A stretch of DNA of 64,000 nt from an uncultured Carboxylicivirga sp. (GCF_963668385.1 NZ_OY764327.1:5056501-5120500), one strand, 5' to 3'. Positions 17,383-25,942 are shown, counted from the stretch's first letter. Notes: a model not told the origin generated them from the letters alone. Program-made: numbers and translations.

Positions 17383-18297
17383 TTACTTTTCGTTAATACC
17401 AATACCTAATCCAACTGCAAATGTATTTTGCTTAGCAAGATTATAATCTCCATGTAACTTCACTGGTCCTAAATTAAAAGTTAATCCAACCGTGAAGCGC
17501 ATGGTATTAGCCCCTTCCATATTAAATTCTACTTTATCGCCAGATTCAAGAAGTTCATTTACATCAGAGCCTTCATAAGTATATTGAACATCAACATTAC
17601 TATTTTCGTAACCTAATCCACCATAAAAAGTAATTACTGGAACAGAATAGCTAGCCTGAAGATTAATAACATTGGTTTTAGCATCCATATAATCTCCCAC
17701 CTTAAAGGTTTGATGATAGTACCCCAATGCTAAATCGAGAGGTATTACAGATAAATATTGATCTATACTATGTCTCAAGCCCCAACCAAAAACTTTTACT
17801 TTACCTGCATCTTCAATATCGACCGAAGCAAAACGAGCTGTAATATCAGTTCCATAAACCGAACCTAAGGTTATTTGTGGCATGGCTAAAGGCACATAAT
17901 CAATATCAAAACCTGCTGGAAAGGTATATTCCAATAAACCACCACTAGCGTCAATGGGCACTACTTTTCCTTCGGTGGAGCCAAAAACAGTAGGAACTTC
18001 GTATGGTCCTTGTGGATCAAATAAATCACTCTCGGTATAAGCCATAAAAGATTTTGCACTAGATGGAATGACAGCCACCTGGCTAACAATACCAATGTAT
18101 AGTTGAAATCCCATTTTATGAATTCTGGCATTATGAAATAAACCACTGTTAAAATCAGCAGAAAAAGCATCGGCAAACGGTTGAAGATACATTTTACCGT
18201 TTTCTTGTGTATACTTTGATAAATAATCCTCTAACGATTGTGCATTAACACTACCTACAATTATAAACACGAAAAGTACTGCTGTAATTTTTCTCAT
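17383..18297 (-). CDS. Predicted outer-membrane barrel protein, DUF6588-like
   Basis: A 304-residue secreted protein: signal peptide MRKITAVLFVFIIVGSVNAQ, then the conserved opening SLEDYLSKYTQENGKMYLQP, then many amphipathic strands ending with VKLHGDYNLAKQNTFAVGLG. The strand pattern and the closing GIGINEK suggest an outer-membrane barrel. I believe it belongs to the DUF6588 family, from recall of the N-terminal pattern only; function is unknown. It forms a two-gene unit with the downstream lipoprotein. Confidence 0.7.
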   Translation of the reverse strand: MRKITAVLFVFIIVGSVNAQSLEDYLSKYTQENGKMYLQPFADAFSADFNSGLFHNARIHKMGFQLYIGIVSQVAVIPSSAKSFMAYTESDLFDPQGPYEVPTVFGSTEGKVVPIDASGGLLEYTFPAGFDIDYVPLAMPQITLGSVYGTDITARFASVDIEDAGKVKVFGWGLRHSIDQYLSVIPLDLALGYYHQTFKVGDYMDAKTNVINLQASYSVPVITFYGGLGYENSNVDVQYTYEGSDVNELLESGDKVEFNMEGANTMRFTVGLTFNLGPVKLHGDYNLAKQNTFAVGLGIGINEK

Positions 18298-18390
18298 CTA
18301 GTTATTTTTTTAAAACTCTAATACAGAAACATACAACAGCAAGATAAAACGGAGGTTTACCAAAGGCAACAATTAATTGACCAACGTTAT

Positions 18391-18425
18391 AAAAAGAAAG
18401 GCAAACATTGAGAAATGCCTGCCTT
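18391..18425 (-). terminator. Terminator after the nitroreductase gene
   Basis: AAGGCA (18398-18403) pairs with TGCCTT (18420-18425), followed on the minus strand by TCTTTTT. A moderately strong hairpin 24 bp past the stop codon. Confidence 0.6.
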
Positions 18426-18448
18426 ATCTATAATTTTAATTAAATTCT

Positions 18449-19198
18449 TTATTGGATGAATCCCTGCTTTTTTAAAACATCCATTAATACAGAACTAAAA
18501 TGTTCATTATCTGCTTTCTTATATCTCACATCAGTAAAAACCTGAGCTAAGGTTTGTTTATTGTTTTCATTAACAAATGCAATATTTTCAGCTAATTCTT
18601 CTTTAGTTTTGTATAAGCTCCTTATAGAATCTTCAGTATAATCTTTATAAGTCTCGCTATGAACTACTGCTTCTAAAGGCAGACGATCAACCTGAGCCGG
18701 CTTTTCATCGGGATAACCCAACGTTACAGTAGTTAGAGGCACTACTCCTGATGGCAGGTTCAACACATCTATAATTTTATCAGCGGTATAAGTAGTTGTT
18801 CCCAGATAACAAATACCTAAACCTTTTGCTTCTGCTGCAATACAAACAGTTTGCGCAACTAACAATGCATCAATGGCAGCAGTTGTAAACGAAAGAAAAT
18901 TATCATATCCTGGCTCAGCATTGCTTAATTTACACCACTTATTGAATCGATTAAAATCGGCACAAAAAGTAAGTGTAACAGGTGCATTTTTTATCATTGG
19001 TTGATTGAAATGACAGGGTGATAGTTCTTCTTTCTTTTTTGAATCGCGCGTTACAATAATACTATACACCTGCATATTTCCGGTTGTGGATGCACGTGTA
19101 CCCGCTTCCAGTATTTCGTTTAAAAGATTTGGATCAATGTCCTGATCTGTATATTTTCTGATTGAACGACGTTGAGTTAAAGTATCCAGTAAATTCAT
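18449..19198 (-). CDS. Nitroreductase family (NfsA-like) flavoprotein
   Basis: FMN-dependent NAD(P)H oxidoreductase of 249 residues. The N-terminal RRSIRKYTDQDID (residues 10-22) is the family's FMN phosphate-binding signature, followed by ILEAGTRASTTGNMQ. The central AEAKGLGICYLGTTTYTADK and VVPLTTVTLGYPDEKP complete the fold. A C-terminal extension of about 60 residues fits the NfsA/FRP subgroup. Physiological substrate is unknown; quinones or nitro-compounds are usual in vitro. Single gene, divergent from the hydrolase. Confidence 0.88.
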   Translation of the reverse strand: MNLLDTLTQRRSIRKYTDQDIDPNLLNEILEAGTRASTTGNMQVYSIIVTRDSKKKEELSPCHFNQPMIKNAPVTLTFCADFNRFNKWCKLSNAEPGYDNFLSFTTAAIDALLVAQTVCIAAEAKGLGICYLGTTTYTADKIIDVLNLPSGVVPLTTVTLGYPDEKPAQVDRLPLEAVVHSETYKDYTEDSIRSLYKTKEELAENIAFVNENNKQTLAQVFTDVRYKKADNEHFSSVLMDVLKKQGFIQ

Positions 19199-19281
19199 TT
19201 TGATGAGATTTGTATTTTAACAAACATCAAAATTAAAAAAATGATATATTCAAAGAATAAATTTTAAATGAATTAATTTCA

Positions 19282-20310
19282 ATGAAGAGTCTCAAATTAA
19301 TAAGTAAAACTATTGGAGTTCTAATTTTGATTGTATTTATGATATTATTAACAACCTTCTTTTTTGTCACCCCAAAATTTTCAGTGGCAAAAACAGTCGC
19401 TCAAGATAATACAATACCTCATATTACAATTGACTCAACCATTTTCCATTCCGAATCGTTTGGCCCTGATACAGCCCAAGTAGTGATTGCTATTCATGGA
19501 GGCCCGGGCCAGGATTACCGTTCTTTACTTCCGCTTAAGGCCCTAGGCGACTCTTTCAAAATTGTTTTTTACGATCAACGAGGAACCGGCTTGTCGCCCC
19601 GTGTTGCCACTAATGAATTAACACTTGAATCGTCCATTAGCGATTTAGATGCCATTATTGATTATTACAGTCCTAACCGATCGGTATATCTTATAGGCCA
19701 TAGCTGGGGAGCAATGCTGGCTTCGGGATATATTGCTCAACATCCGGATAAAGTAAATAAGGCAGTACTAGCAGAGCCAGGTTTTCTCACCTCTGAAACT
19801 GCAAAAACGTTTATGGAACGTAGCAAAGGAATGATGCCACCTATGACAATTTCTACCGTTTGGCGAATGATCAAAGCCTTTATGGAATCACTTAAAGTTG
19901 ACGGACCAGATGAAGAGGCTGGTATGGATTATCTAATGGCCCGAATTATTGGGATGACAGACATTAAAGACCATCCTATGGCTAGGTATTACTGTAATCA
20001 ACAAGCACAGCCAAACGATAAAATGTTTTGGCGTTTAAGTATGCAAGCATCTCAGGCAATCCGGAAAACAGGGATGAATAGTAATGGTAATTTCGAAATT
20101 GATTTAGTGAGTGGATTGCAGAAATTCAACCACGAAGTTCTATTTCTCACCAGCGAATGCAACCAACTAATTGGCAAAGATATTCAAGAGATTCATATGT
20201 CGTACTTTCCTATTGCTTCCATGAAGATCGTTCCTAATTCGGGGCATGATATGATTTACGAACAACCCAATGAGAGCCTTCGGATAATCAGACAATATTT
20301 CGCTAAATAG
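19282..20310 (+). CDS. Alpha/beta hydrolase, prolyl aminopeptidase-like
   Basis: Membrane-anchored hydrolase of 342 residues. One N-terminal transmembrane segment (about 10-30) places the catalytic domain outside the cytoplasm or makes it a secreted protein. The fold shows the oxyanion loop IHGGPGQDYR (71-80), FYDQRGTGLS (97-105), the nucleophile Ser141 in LIGHSWGAM and the catalytic His in PNSGHDMIYEQ. The HGGPG and DQRGTGLS motifs are typical of proline iminopeptidase-like S33 peptidases, but ester hydrolases share them. Single gene. Confidence 0.82.
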   Translation: MKSLKLISKTIGVLILIVFMILLTTFFFVTPKFSVAKTVAQDNTIPHITIDSTIFHSESFGPDTAQVVIAIHGGPGQDYRSLLPLKALGDSFKIVFYDQRGTGLSPRVATNELTLESSISDLDAIIDYYSPNRSVYLIGHSWGAMLASGYIAQHPDKVNKAVLAEPGFLTSETAKTFMERSKGMMPPMTISTVWRMIKAFMESLKVDGPDEEAGMDYLMARIIGMTDIKDHPMARYYCNQQAQPNDKMFWRLSMQASQAIRKTGMNSNGNFEIDLVSGLQKFNHEVLFLTSECNQLIGKDIQEIHMSYFPIASMKIVPNSGHDMIYEQPNESLRIIRQYFAK

Positions 20311-20322
20311 AAATTACCAAAC

Positions 20323-20350
20323 AAAAAAAGGACTCCTTACGAAGCCCTCA
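20323..20350 (-). terminator. Terminator after dapA
   Basis: On the minus strand AGGGCT pairs with AGTCCT (one G-U pair), closing a short loop, and is followed by seven T residues. It lies about 30 bp past the dapA stop, between two convergent genes. Confidence 0.65.
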
Positions 20351-20376
20351 TATTACAACACTAAAAAATAATTACA

Positions 20377-21267
20377 TTATATGATTTCGAGTCTTTTCAT
20401 CTCATCTAATAACAATTGCTTGTTAGCTTCTTCCATGCTGCACATTGGCAAACGGAACTCTTCGTCCAATAGGCTCATAGCAGCTAATGCCGTTTTAACC
20501 GGAATTGGATTTGATTCGATAAATAACAAATCCATTAATGCGCGATACTTATAAAACAACTCATTGCTTAGTTTCACATCACCGCTCATTGATGCCTTCA
20601 TTAATTGAGCAAAATCTTTAGGGATAATATTAGCAGCAACCGAAATACAACCATCTGCACCCAACAAGTTAGCCGAAGCTGATAAAAAATCATCACCACT
20701 ATATATCTTAAACCCTGCAGGACGTTTAGCAACTAATTCTGCAATCAAAGACAGATCACCTGAAGCTTCTTTTATACCAACAATATTATCAAAATCGTTA
20801 GCCAGCTTAATTGCATTATCTACTGAAATTTTTGAGCCTGTACGCGATGGAACATTATACAAAATAATAGGTATATCAATTGAATCGGCTACGGCTGCAA
20901 AATGCTGATACATCCCTTTTTCTGTAGGTTTATTATAATAGGGTCCTACAACCAAAACAGCATCAACTCCAATTGCCTCAGCTTTACGGCTATATTTAAT
21001 ACACTCATGAGTTGAGTTACTTCCTGACCCGGCTATAACCGGAATTTTCCCTCCCACTTTTTTAACAGTACGCTCAATCAAAAACGCATCCTCATCTCCT
21101 GTTAATGCAGGAGTTTCACCTGTTGTACCGCAAACAACAATACCATCCGTTCCCTTTTCAAGGTGATAATCGATAAGTTTATCAAACGAATCAACATCAA
21201 TTTCACCATTAGGCATAAACGGAGTGGCTATGGCCACAATTGAACCTGTTAAATTAAAGTTTTGCAT
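20377..21267 (-). CDS. dapA: 4-hydroxy-tetrahydrodipicolinate synthase
   Basis: Condenses pyruvate and aspartate semialdehyde, the first committed step to lysine and diaminopimelate. The 296-residue TIM-barrel has the Schiff-base Lys166 in VGIKEASGD, catalytic Tyr137 in ILYNVPSRTG, Thr48-Thr49 in CGTTGETPAL, Arg142 and the YYNKPTEKGMYQHF loop. Length and motifs are standard. The related aldolase N-acetylneuraminate lyase is less likely given the GTTGETP and NVPSRTG pair. A perfect -7 element lies close upstream. Confidence 0.95.
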   Translation of the reverse strand: MQNFNLTGSIVAIATPFMPNGEIDVDSFDKLIDYHLEKGTDGIVVCGTTGETPALTGDEDAFLIERTVKKVGGKIPVIAGSGSNSTHECIKYSRKAEAIGVDAVLVVGPYYNKPTEKGMYQHFAAVADSIDIPIILYNVPSRTGSKISVDNAIKLANDFDNIVGIKEASGDLSLIAELVAKRPAGFKIYSGDDFLSASANLLGADGCISVAANIIPKDFAQLMKASMSGDVKLSNELFYKYRALMDLLFIESNPIPVKTALAAMSLLDEEFRLPMCSMEEANKQLLLDEMKRLEII

Positions 21268-21289
21268 AATTTCTAATAATATTTCACAT

Positions 21290-21297
21290 CAAAATTA
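21290..21297 (-). promoter_or_regulatory. Candidate -7 element for dapA
   Basis: TAATTTTG on the minus strand fits TAnnTTTG. Exactly 19 bases upstream is TTTA, one base off the -33 consensus. Confidence 0.45.
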
Positions 21298-21433
21298 GGA
21301 AAAGAAAAATCGATCCTAAAATTTTTACACAAAAAAAACTTCTTTATAACACTATGTTAATAATTTAACTTTACTATATTTGCCGTATACAATGGTAAAA
21401 CAGGTGTAATAAGCCCGAATAATTTTATACATT

Positions 21434-22105
21434 ATGAAAACAGTTAGTCAAGCAGTTGAATCGGTTATAAAAGTAAAACCTTTTGTTATTGAAGCCCTGT
21501 GCGAAGGCCTTATTAATATTTCGTCTTTGGCTCGTCAGATTCAGCCCATGGTTGAAAAACTAACTGAAAAACCTGTTAAACAAGGAGCTGTAGTGATGGC
21601 TTTAAACCGCCTAACTCCCCAGTTAGATTATTCATTAAATAAAAATCTTCAGAAACTACTTGAATCGCTTGGCGATATTATTGTTCGATCAAATCTAACT
21701 GATTTTACCTTTAGAAACAGTAATACCATATTTAACAGTCATACCAAGGTAATGCAGGAAATTGGCCCGCATCAAGATGTTTTTTATACTTTGGTACGTG
21801 GAGTTTTTGAATCTAACTTAGTGGTTAGTTCAGCCTATGAAGATTTAGTTGAAAAGTACTTCGTTAATGAAGAATGTCTGCTTCGCCAAGGAGAATTATC
21901 TGCAATTACATTAAAGCTTCCTGCATCGAATGTTGCTGTTACTGGTTTTTATTATCACATTTTAAAAGCCATTGCATGGGAAGGCGTAAATATTAAGGAA
22001 GTGATTTCGACCACTAACGAGTTTACCATTATTGTAAACGACGAAGACGTTGATAGAGGTTTTACCATTTTGAAGAACCTAAAAACAGCATATAAACAAA
22101 AATAA
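21434..22105 (+). CDS. ACT-domain-like protein, unknown function
   Basis: A soluble protein of 223 residues. The C-terminal third (about 155-220, SAITLKLPASNVAVTGFYYH then IKEVISTTNEFTIIVNDEDV) has the pattern of an ACT regulatory domain like those at the end of aspartate kinases. The N-terminal 80 residues are helical and include a KQGAVVMALNRL segment that could be a winged-helix-like element. It is divergent from dapA, the pathway that aspartate kinase feeds, but shared function is only a guess. A -7 element TATATTTG (21375-21382) lies upstream. Such proteins are sometimes annotated as aspartate kinase in Bacteroidota without a catalytic domain. Confidence 0.65.
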   Translation: MKTVSQAVESVIKVKPFVIEALCEGLINISSLARQIQPMVEKLTEKPVKQGAVVMALNRLTPQLDYSLNKNLQKLLESLGDIIVRSNLTDFTFRNSNTIFNSHTKVMQEIGPHQDVFYTLVRGVFESNLVVSSAYEDLVEKYFVNEECLLRQGELSAITLKLPASNVAVTGFYYHILKAIAWEGVNIKEVISTTNEFTIIVNDEDVDRGFTILKNLKTAYKQK

Positions 22106-22718
22106 GATATACTGCTGAATTAATTGACGGATTAACAATATATACAAACGCTAAATTGTATTGCTATCTAAATGTTCAATCTCTGCATTGACAATACAAC
22201 ACACAAAGCTTTTTAATAACCTTCTATGTTGTAAACCAAATTTACATAGAAGGTTATACTTCTGACAAGCTACTATCTTTCCTATACTGTCAAAAGATTC
22301 TTTACGTCTGTTTCTTTGGATTGTTTAGGTATCAGAATGTAATTAACATCGAAACGACTTCATTCCAAATACAGTTATAAATCATAGTTAATTCTTATTT
22401 TAGTCATAATAAAGTCGATTAAAATCGAATTTAATATGAATTTACTTCGAGTTTAATATGTGTTTATTATGACTTTACTTCTATGCAAACACGATTGCTT
22501 ACCGATGTTGAGCAAAATTATGTACGGAAGTATTACAAATAACAGTTCCATAAGTACTATATAAAAAGTAGAACTATGAAAGTAAAATATAAAGAATGCA
22601 CAAATATCGAAAAGTAAAAATCGAAACATACAACGAAAAAAAATTCCCCAAAGATACCCTTGGGGAACATTAAGAATGTTATTATTTTAATCGTATAACC
22701 TAAAAGAATTATTCGGAT
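22106..22718. other. 613-bp intergenic region with repeats between two convergent 3' ends
   Basis: No gene is supported here. It holds a perfect 14-bp inverted repeat (22216-22229 and 22244-22257) without a T run. A second inverted pair of 12 bp follows (AGTCATAATAAA at 22402-22413, TTTATTATGACT at 22463-22474). Inside it lie two direct copies of a 20-bp sequence (22425-22444 and 22447-22466, 17 of 20 identical). At the right end is the terminator of the M56 gene. Both flanking genes end here, so no promoter for them is expected. Confidence 0.6.
22636..22667 (-). terminator. Rho-independent terminator of the blaI-blaR1-like operon
   Basis: TTCCCCAA (22644-22651) pairs with TTGGGGAA (22660-22667), followed on the minus strand by eight T residues. 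A strong intrinsic terminator about 50 bp past the stop codon. Confidence 0.9.
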
Positions 22719-24362
22719 CTAATCAAATTCTACTGGAACTACCATTGTACATGCAATAGGCTTACCCCTTTGTTTACCTGGAATCCAATTATTTAAACCG
22801 GCAACAATCTTTTCTGCTACTTCAGCTTCATTTCCCTTCTTCCCGATTGCGTTTACGTCAACTACATCGCCTTTTGCATTTATCACAAACTTAACTTTTA
22901 CAACTCCTTTTAATTCTTGTTTTTCTTTGGCCTGAGTTATACTACTATACAAATTTGCAGCATATATTTCTATACCACCGTTATATTTTGGTAAATCCTC
23001 AACAATAAAAAATACAGGCTCATCATCTTCTGTTGGAGGAGGTGGTGGTGGAGCTAGTTCCTTTTTCTTACTTTTAGGAGCTGGTGGTGGCGGTGGTGGC
23101 AATAATTTGCCTTTATACTTCTCTCTAAAAGGACTTGGATCAATAGCATAAGAAGCCGGTTGTAATGCTACAGTAATTTCTTTTCCTTCTTCCACCTTTC
23201 TTTCCTCAGTTTTAAATCCAACAAAAGAAAAAACAAGCACATCTCCCTTGCTAACTTCCAGTTTAAACTCTCCATTACTATCGGCAATTGCTCCCTTGGT
23301 AGTCCCTTTAATTACAACACTAGTTCCGTGTAATGGAGAAGCTGCTTCTACAATTCGTTCAACAAACTGCATGGTGTTCGGATCTCGCACCATCATAGTA
23401 TCTGATACTCCAACATAACCATTAATTACAAATGATTTACTATCATTTTGCACATTCGTTTTTCCATATTGACTTTGAGTTCCATTTATTTTATAAACAG
23501 GTTCACTAAAAGCCCATAAAAAGCCTCCTATCAGAGGTAATGTCAACAGCAGTTTGAGCTGTCTCCATTTGGATTTTCTAACATTTTTCATCATTTTTAG
23601 TCGTCGTTTATTTTGGGAGAACCGGAAGTGATTGGCTAGCACTGACGCTTCCGCTCCCATTGTTACACAAATTATTGATTGTATGTATTTTTCGATTGAA
23701 TAACCTTGACGTAAAACTCCGCGATCCGCTAAAAATTCAAGATTTTGCTTAACTAAGCGTCCATAATACCAAGATAAAGGATTGAACCACTGAACAATGA
23801 TTAAAATCTCACTCAACATAACATCAATCCAATGATTTTGCTTTAGATGAATATTTTCGTGTGCTAAAATTTCAGAGTTGATCTCATCAAAATAAGACTC
23901 ATCATCTAAGAATATAAAATGTCCAAAAGTGAATGGTTCGTTTATTTGCTTACTTACATAATGACTTACACCTTTAATTACTATTCTATCACTAATTCTT
24001 ATCAAGCGTAAAATTCTAATTACACCCCAAATCATTCGCCCTCCCATAACTCCAACTCCAATCAGGTAAACAACAGAAAGTAAAGCCATCCAGTTAAAAG
24101 AGGATTGATGTTCTACCATTGCTGATGAAACTGTAATAACTGGCTCTGCAACTTCTTTATAAACATGATCATTACCCATAGATTGAATTACAACAGTATA
24201 ACTTATCTCAATCAAAGGAAGAAAAAGAGTAGAAACCAATCCTGCAAAGAGGAATATCCGGTATAGGGTAAAATGTCCGTCTTTACGAAAAGCTAACAAA
24301 TACAATAAAACAAAAGCCAGCAGGATACTGATTGAGCGGGTAAAATAGCTTAGTAAATCCAT
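22719..24362 (-). CDS. BlaR1-like M56 membrane metallopeptidase with C-terminal TonB domain
   Basis: A 547-residue membrane protein. Residues 1-285 are a BlaR1/MecR1-type M56 protease with four transmembrane helices (about 8-24, 33-55, 90-110, 268-285), the zinc motif His168-Glu-Asn-Ile-His172 and a third ligand in LEFLAD (Glu209). Residues about 335-400 form a carboxypeptidase-regulatory-like beta sandwich (ADSNGEFKLEVSKGD, FSFVGFKTEERKVE). A linker with two runs of six prolines follows, then a TonB C-terminal domain (about 455-547). There is no penicillin-binding sensor domain. It lies four bases below the BlaI-like repressor gene and presumably inactivates it on an envelope signal. The TonB part suggests contact with outer-membrane receptors. 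Confidence 0.85.
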   Translation of the reverse strand: MDLLSYFTRSISILLAFVLLYLLAFRKDGHFTLYRIFLFAGLVSTLFLPLIEISYTVVIQSMGNDHVYKEVAEPVITVSSAMVEHQSSFNWMALLSVVYLIGVGVMGGRMIWGVIRILRLIRISDRIVIKGVSHYVSKQINEPFTFGHFIFLDDESYFDEINSEILAHENIHLKQNHWIDVMLSEILIIVQWFNPLSWYYGRLVKQNLEFLADRGVLRQGYSIEKYIQSIICVTMGAEASVLANHFRFSQNKRRLKMMKNVRKSKWRQLKLLLTLPLIGGFLWAFSEPVYKINGTQSQYGKTNVQNDSKSFVINGYVGVSDTMMVRDPNTMQFVERIVEAASPLHGTSVVIKGTTKGAIADSNGEFKLEVSKGDVLVFSFVGFKTEERKVEEGKEITVALQPASYAIDPSPFREKYKGKLLPPPPPPAPKSKKKELAPPPPPPTEDDEPVFFIVEDLPKYNGGIEIYAANLYSSITQAKEKQELKGVVKVKFVINAKGDVVDVNAIGKKGNEAEVAEKIVAGLNNWIPGKQRGKPIACTMVVPVEFD

Positions 24363-24365
24363 CGT

Positions 24366-24743
24366 TTACACTTTAGGTTTATTATCTGATTTACTCTCTT
24401 TTAAAAGATACTCCAACTCATCCAAATCGATATTATTATCCTTTGCAAAAAAAGTAGCGAATCGCTTAAAACTTCCTCCAAAATAATTATTTAAAAGATG
24501 CTTCATCTGGTACGACGAATAATCTTCTTTACTTACCAAGGGTACATATATATAAGTATTACCCACAGCTTTATTATCAACTACTTCTTTCTTCTTAAGT
24601 ACTTTTAAAACAGTAGCTACTGTAGTATAGGCTGGTTGTTTCTCAATAAATCCTTCCAAAATATCCTTAACAGTACCTTCTCCTATTTTCCAAAGTATTT
24701 GCATTACTTCTTCTTCGGCCTTTGTTAATTGTTTTATCTCCAT
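24366..24743 (-). CDS. BlaI/MecI/CopY family transcriptional repressor
   Basis: A 125-residue winged-helix repressor. The N-terminus KQLTKAEEEVMQILWKIGEG is the family signature. The recognition helix lies in YTTVATVLKVLKKKEVV, and a C-terminal dimerisation helix follows with the protease-sensitive region LLNNYFGGSFKRFATFF. It is the first gene of an operon with the M56 sensor protease and is separated from it by three bases. Tandem operator-like dyads lie directly before its start codon, so autorepression relieved by proteolysis is likely. Confidence 0.92.
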   Translation of the reverse strand: MEIKQLTKAEEEVMQILWKIGEGTVKDILEGFIEKQPAYTTVATVLKVLKKKEVVDNKAVGNTYIYVPLVSKEDYSSYQMKHLLNNYFGGSFKRFATFFAKDNNIDLDELEYLLKESKSDNKPKV

Positions 24744-24765
24744 ATAATCTAACTCATTAATTAAC

Positions 24766-24815
24766 TACTACAAATATAGTACTATTTTTATAGTATAAAA
24801 CCTATTTATGTAGTA
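24766..24815. promoter_or_regulatory. Tandem BlaI-type operator dyads
   Basis: Two overlapping 16-bp dyads, TACTACAAATATAGTA (24766-24781) and TACTATTTTTATAGTA (24780-24795), share the form TACTAY-N4-RTAGTA. A further half site GTAGTA lies at 24810-24815, 20 bases on. They sit 23-72 bp before the repressor start codon. BlaI/MecI operators are TACA/TGTA dyads, which these resemble. The rest of the 342-bp gap up to the next gene at 25086 is AT-rich and shows nothing else I can support. Confidence 0.6.
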
Positions 24816-25085
24816 TTTCAATACAAATTGCCCATTAAGCTTAGTTACAAACTATAAACAAGTTCAAAAAATCTCTTTTATCAACCTTAATACAAATAAT
24901 TACAAGTCTATAACATATTGCAATAATGATTTTAAGAATAACACAATAAAGAATTAAAAAACTATTATTTAACATTTTAATTCCTCATCATAAATAAAGT
25001 GTGATTTTTTTTGTTTTACATTAGATATTATTCTTCTGGTTTTCTATATTTACCGTGTAAATCATTAATACTTTTTAAATTAAAA

Positions 25086-25574
25086 ATGACAACAAAAGCC
25101 ATCTTGCCGTTCATAGGATTCGGCAGCATTAAATTTGGAATGGAAGAACACGAAGTTTCCAGCAACATTGGTGATCCTGATGAAACAGAAGTTCAAAACT
25201 ATGGCGAAGGAGGAAAAGCAACCGTATTATATTACGACGAGCTTGGTCTTTCTATGTCTTTTGACAGTGAAGAAGATTACCGATTGGTAGAAATTTCGTT
25301 TGAAAACGAAAATTTTATCCTGCATAAAGTAATTAAGCCGGGTATGTCAAAAGAAGATTTTTTAGCCGCTTTAGAAAACCTTGACATGGGTGAATATGAA
25401 GTTGAGGATATTGATGAAGAAGGACTTGAAGATATGCAGCAATATATCTTTGAGAAAGAAAATATAAACATCTGGTTCGAAGAGGGTACATTGACAACCA
25501 TTCAGATTGGACCTGAATTTGTGGATGATGATACCATCAAATGGCCCCAACGAGCCAGCTCAGATGATGAATAA
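25086..25574 (+). CDS. Acidic protein of unknown function
   Basis: A 162-residue, strongly acidic soluble protein with no signal peptide. It begins MTTKAILPFIGFGSIKFGME and has an alternating strand pattern with pairs of aspartate/glutamate (SMSFDSEEDYRLVEISFENE, EVEDIDEEGLEDMQQYIFEK). The FGSIKFGMEEHEVSSNIGDPDE segment resembles the start of small SMI1/KNR4-unlike 'BamE-fold' proteins in which FGM-x-x-x-EV-x-x-x-x-G-x-P recurs, so a BamE/SmpA-like fold is possible but not shown. The ATG at 25086 is preferred to an upstream TTG at 25011. A strong terminator follows, so it is monocistronic. Confidence 0.6.
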   Translation: MTTKAILPFIGFGSIKFGMEEHEVSSNIGDPDETEVQNYGEGGKATVLYYDELGLSMSFDSEEDYRLVEISFENENFILHKVIKPGMSKEDFLAALENLDMGEYEVEDIDEEGLEDMQQYIFEKENINIWFEEGTLTTIQIGPEFVDDDTIKWPQRASSDDE

Positions 25575-25578
25575 TATT

Positions 25579-25601
25579 AAGCCCGTTTAACGGGCTTTTT
25601 T
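25579..25601 (+). terminator. Rho-independent terminator
   Basis: AAGCCCG (25579-25585) pairs with CGGGCTT (25591-25597), then a T run. It begins four bases after the stop codon of the acidic-protein gene. Confidence 0.9.
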
Positions 25602-25730
25602 ATTGCATTGTATTTTCGTTCATCGAACAATTAAAGCCTTTCGCACCCCAAAATCTTACATTACCCAAGTTGTTTAAAAAAAATGAAACTTAACGCGAAT
25701 ACTTGCGTTTTACACAAATAGATTAAAGAT

Positions 25731-25761
25731 TTTGGAGTTCATTAATATTCTCCTATTTTTA
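25731..25761 (+). promoter_or_regulatory. Promoter of the small lipoprotein gene
   Basis: TTTG (25731-25734) and TATTTTTA (25754-25761) are separated by 19 bases. The -33 element is perfect and the -7 element has seven of eight consensus positions. It predicts a leader of under 20 bases. Confidence 0.55.
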
Positions 25762-25784
25762 CAGACAAGTAAAAGATATAAAAG

Positions 25785-25913
25785 ATGAAAAAGATTTTGT
25801 TATTTGCCGCTGTTATATTTGTTGCAACCATTGGAATGAGTTCTTGCAGAAGTACACAAGATTGCCCAGCATACAGCCAAGCACCTACTGAACAACCTGC
25901 CGAAAGAGCTTAA
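25785..25913 (+). CDS. 42-residue predicted lipoprotein
   Basis: A very small gene with ATG at 25785 and TAA at 25911-25913. The product starts MKKILLFAAVIFVATIGMSS and has a lipobox cysteine at position 21, leaving a mature part of only 22 residues (CRSTQDCPAYSQAPTEQPAE and two more). A second cysteine lies at mature position 7. It has its own promoter and is followed by a long hairpin terminator, so it is very probably a real gene. Function is unknown; Bacteroidota often carry such tiny lipoproteins beside housekeeping genes. Confidence 0.75.
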   Translation: MKKILLFAAVIFVATIGMSSCRSTQDCPAYSQAPTEQPAERA

Positions 25914-25942
25914 TCTTTTCATACAGGTAAAAACATTATAAG

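Noticed and set aside
22469-22564. 31-codon frame in the structured intergenic region
   Set aside because: No ribosome-binding or promoter signal, and it starts inside the inverted repeat arm.
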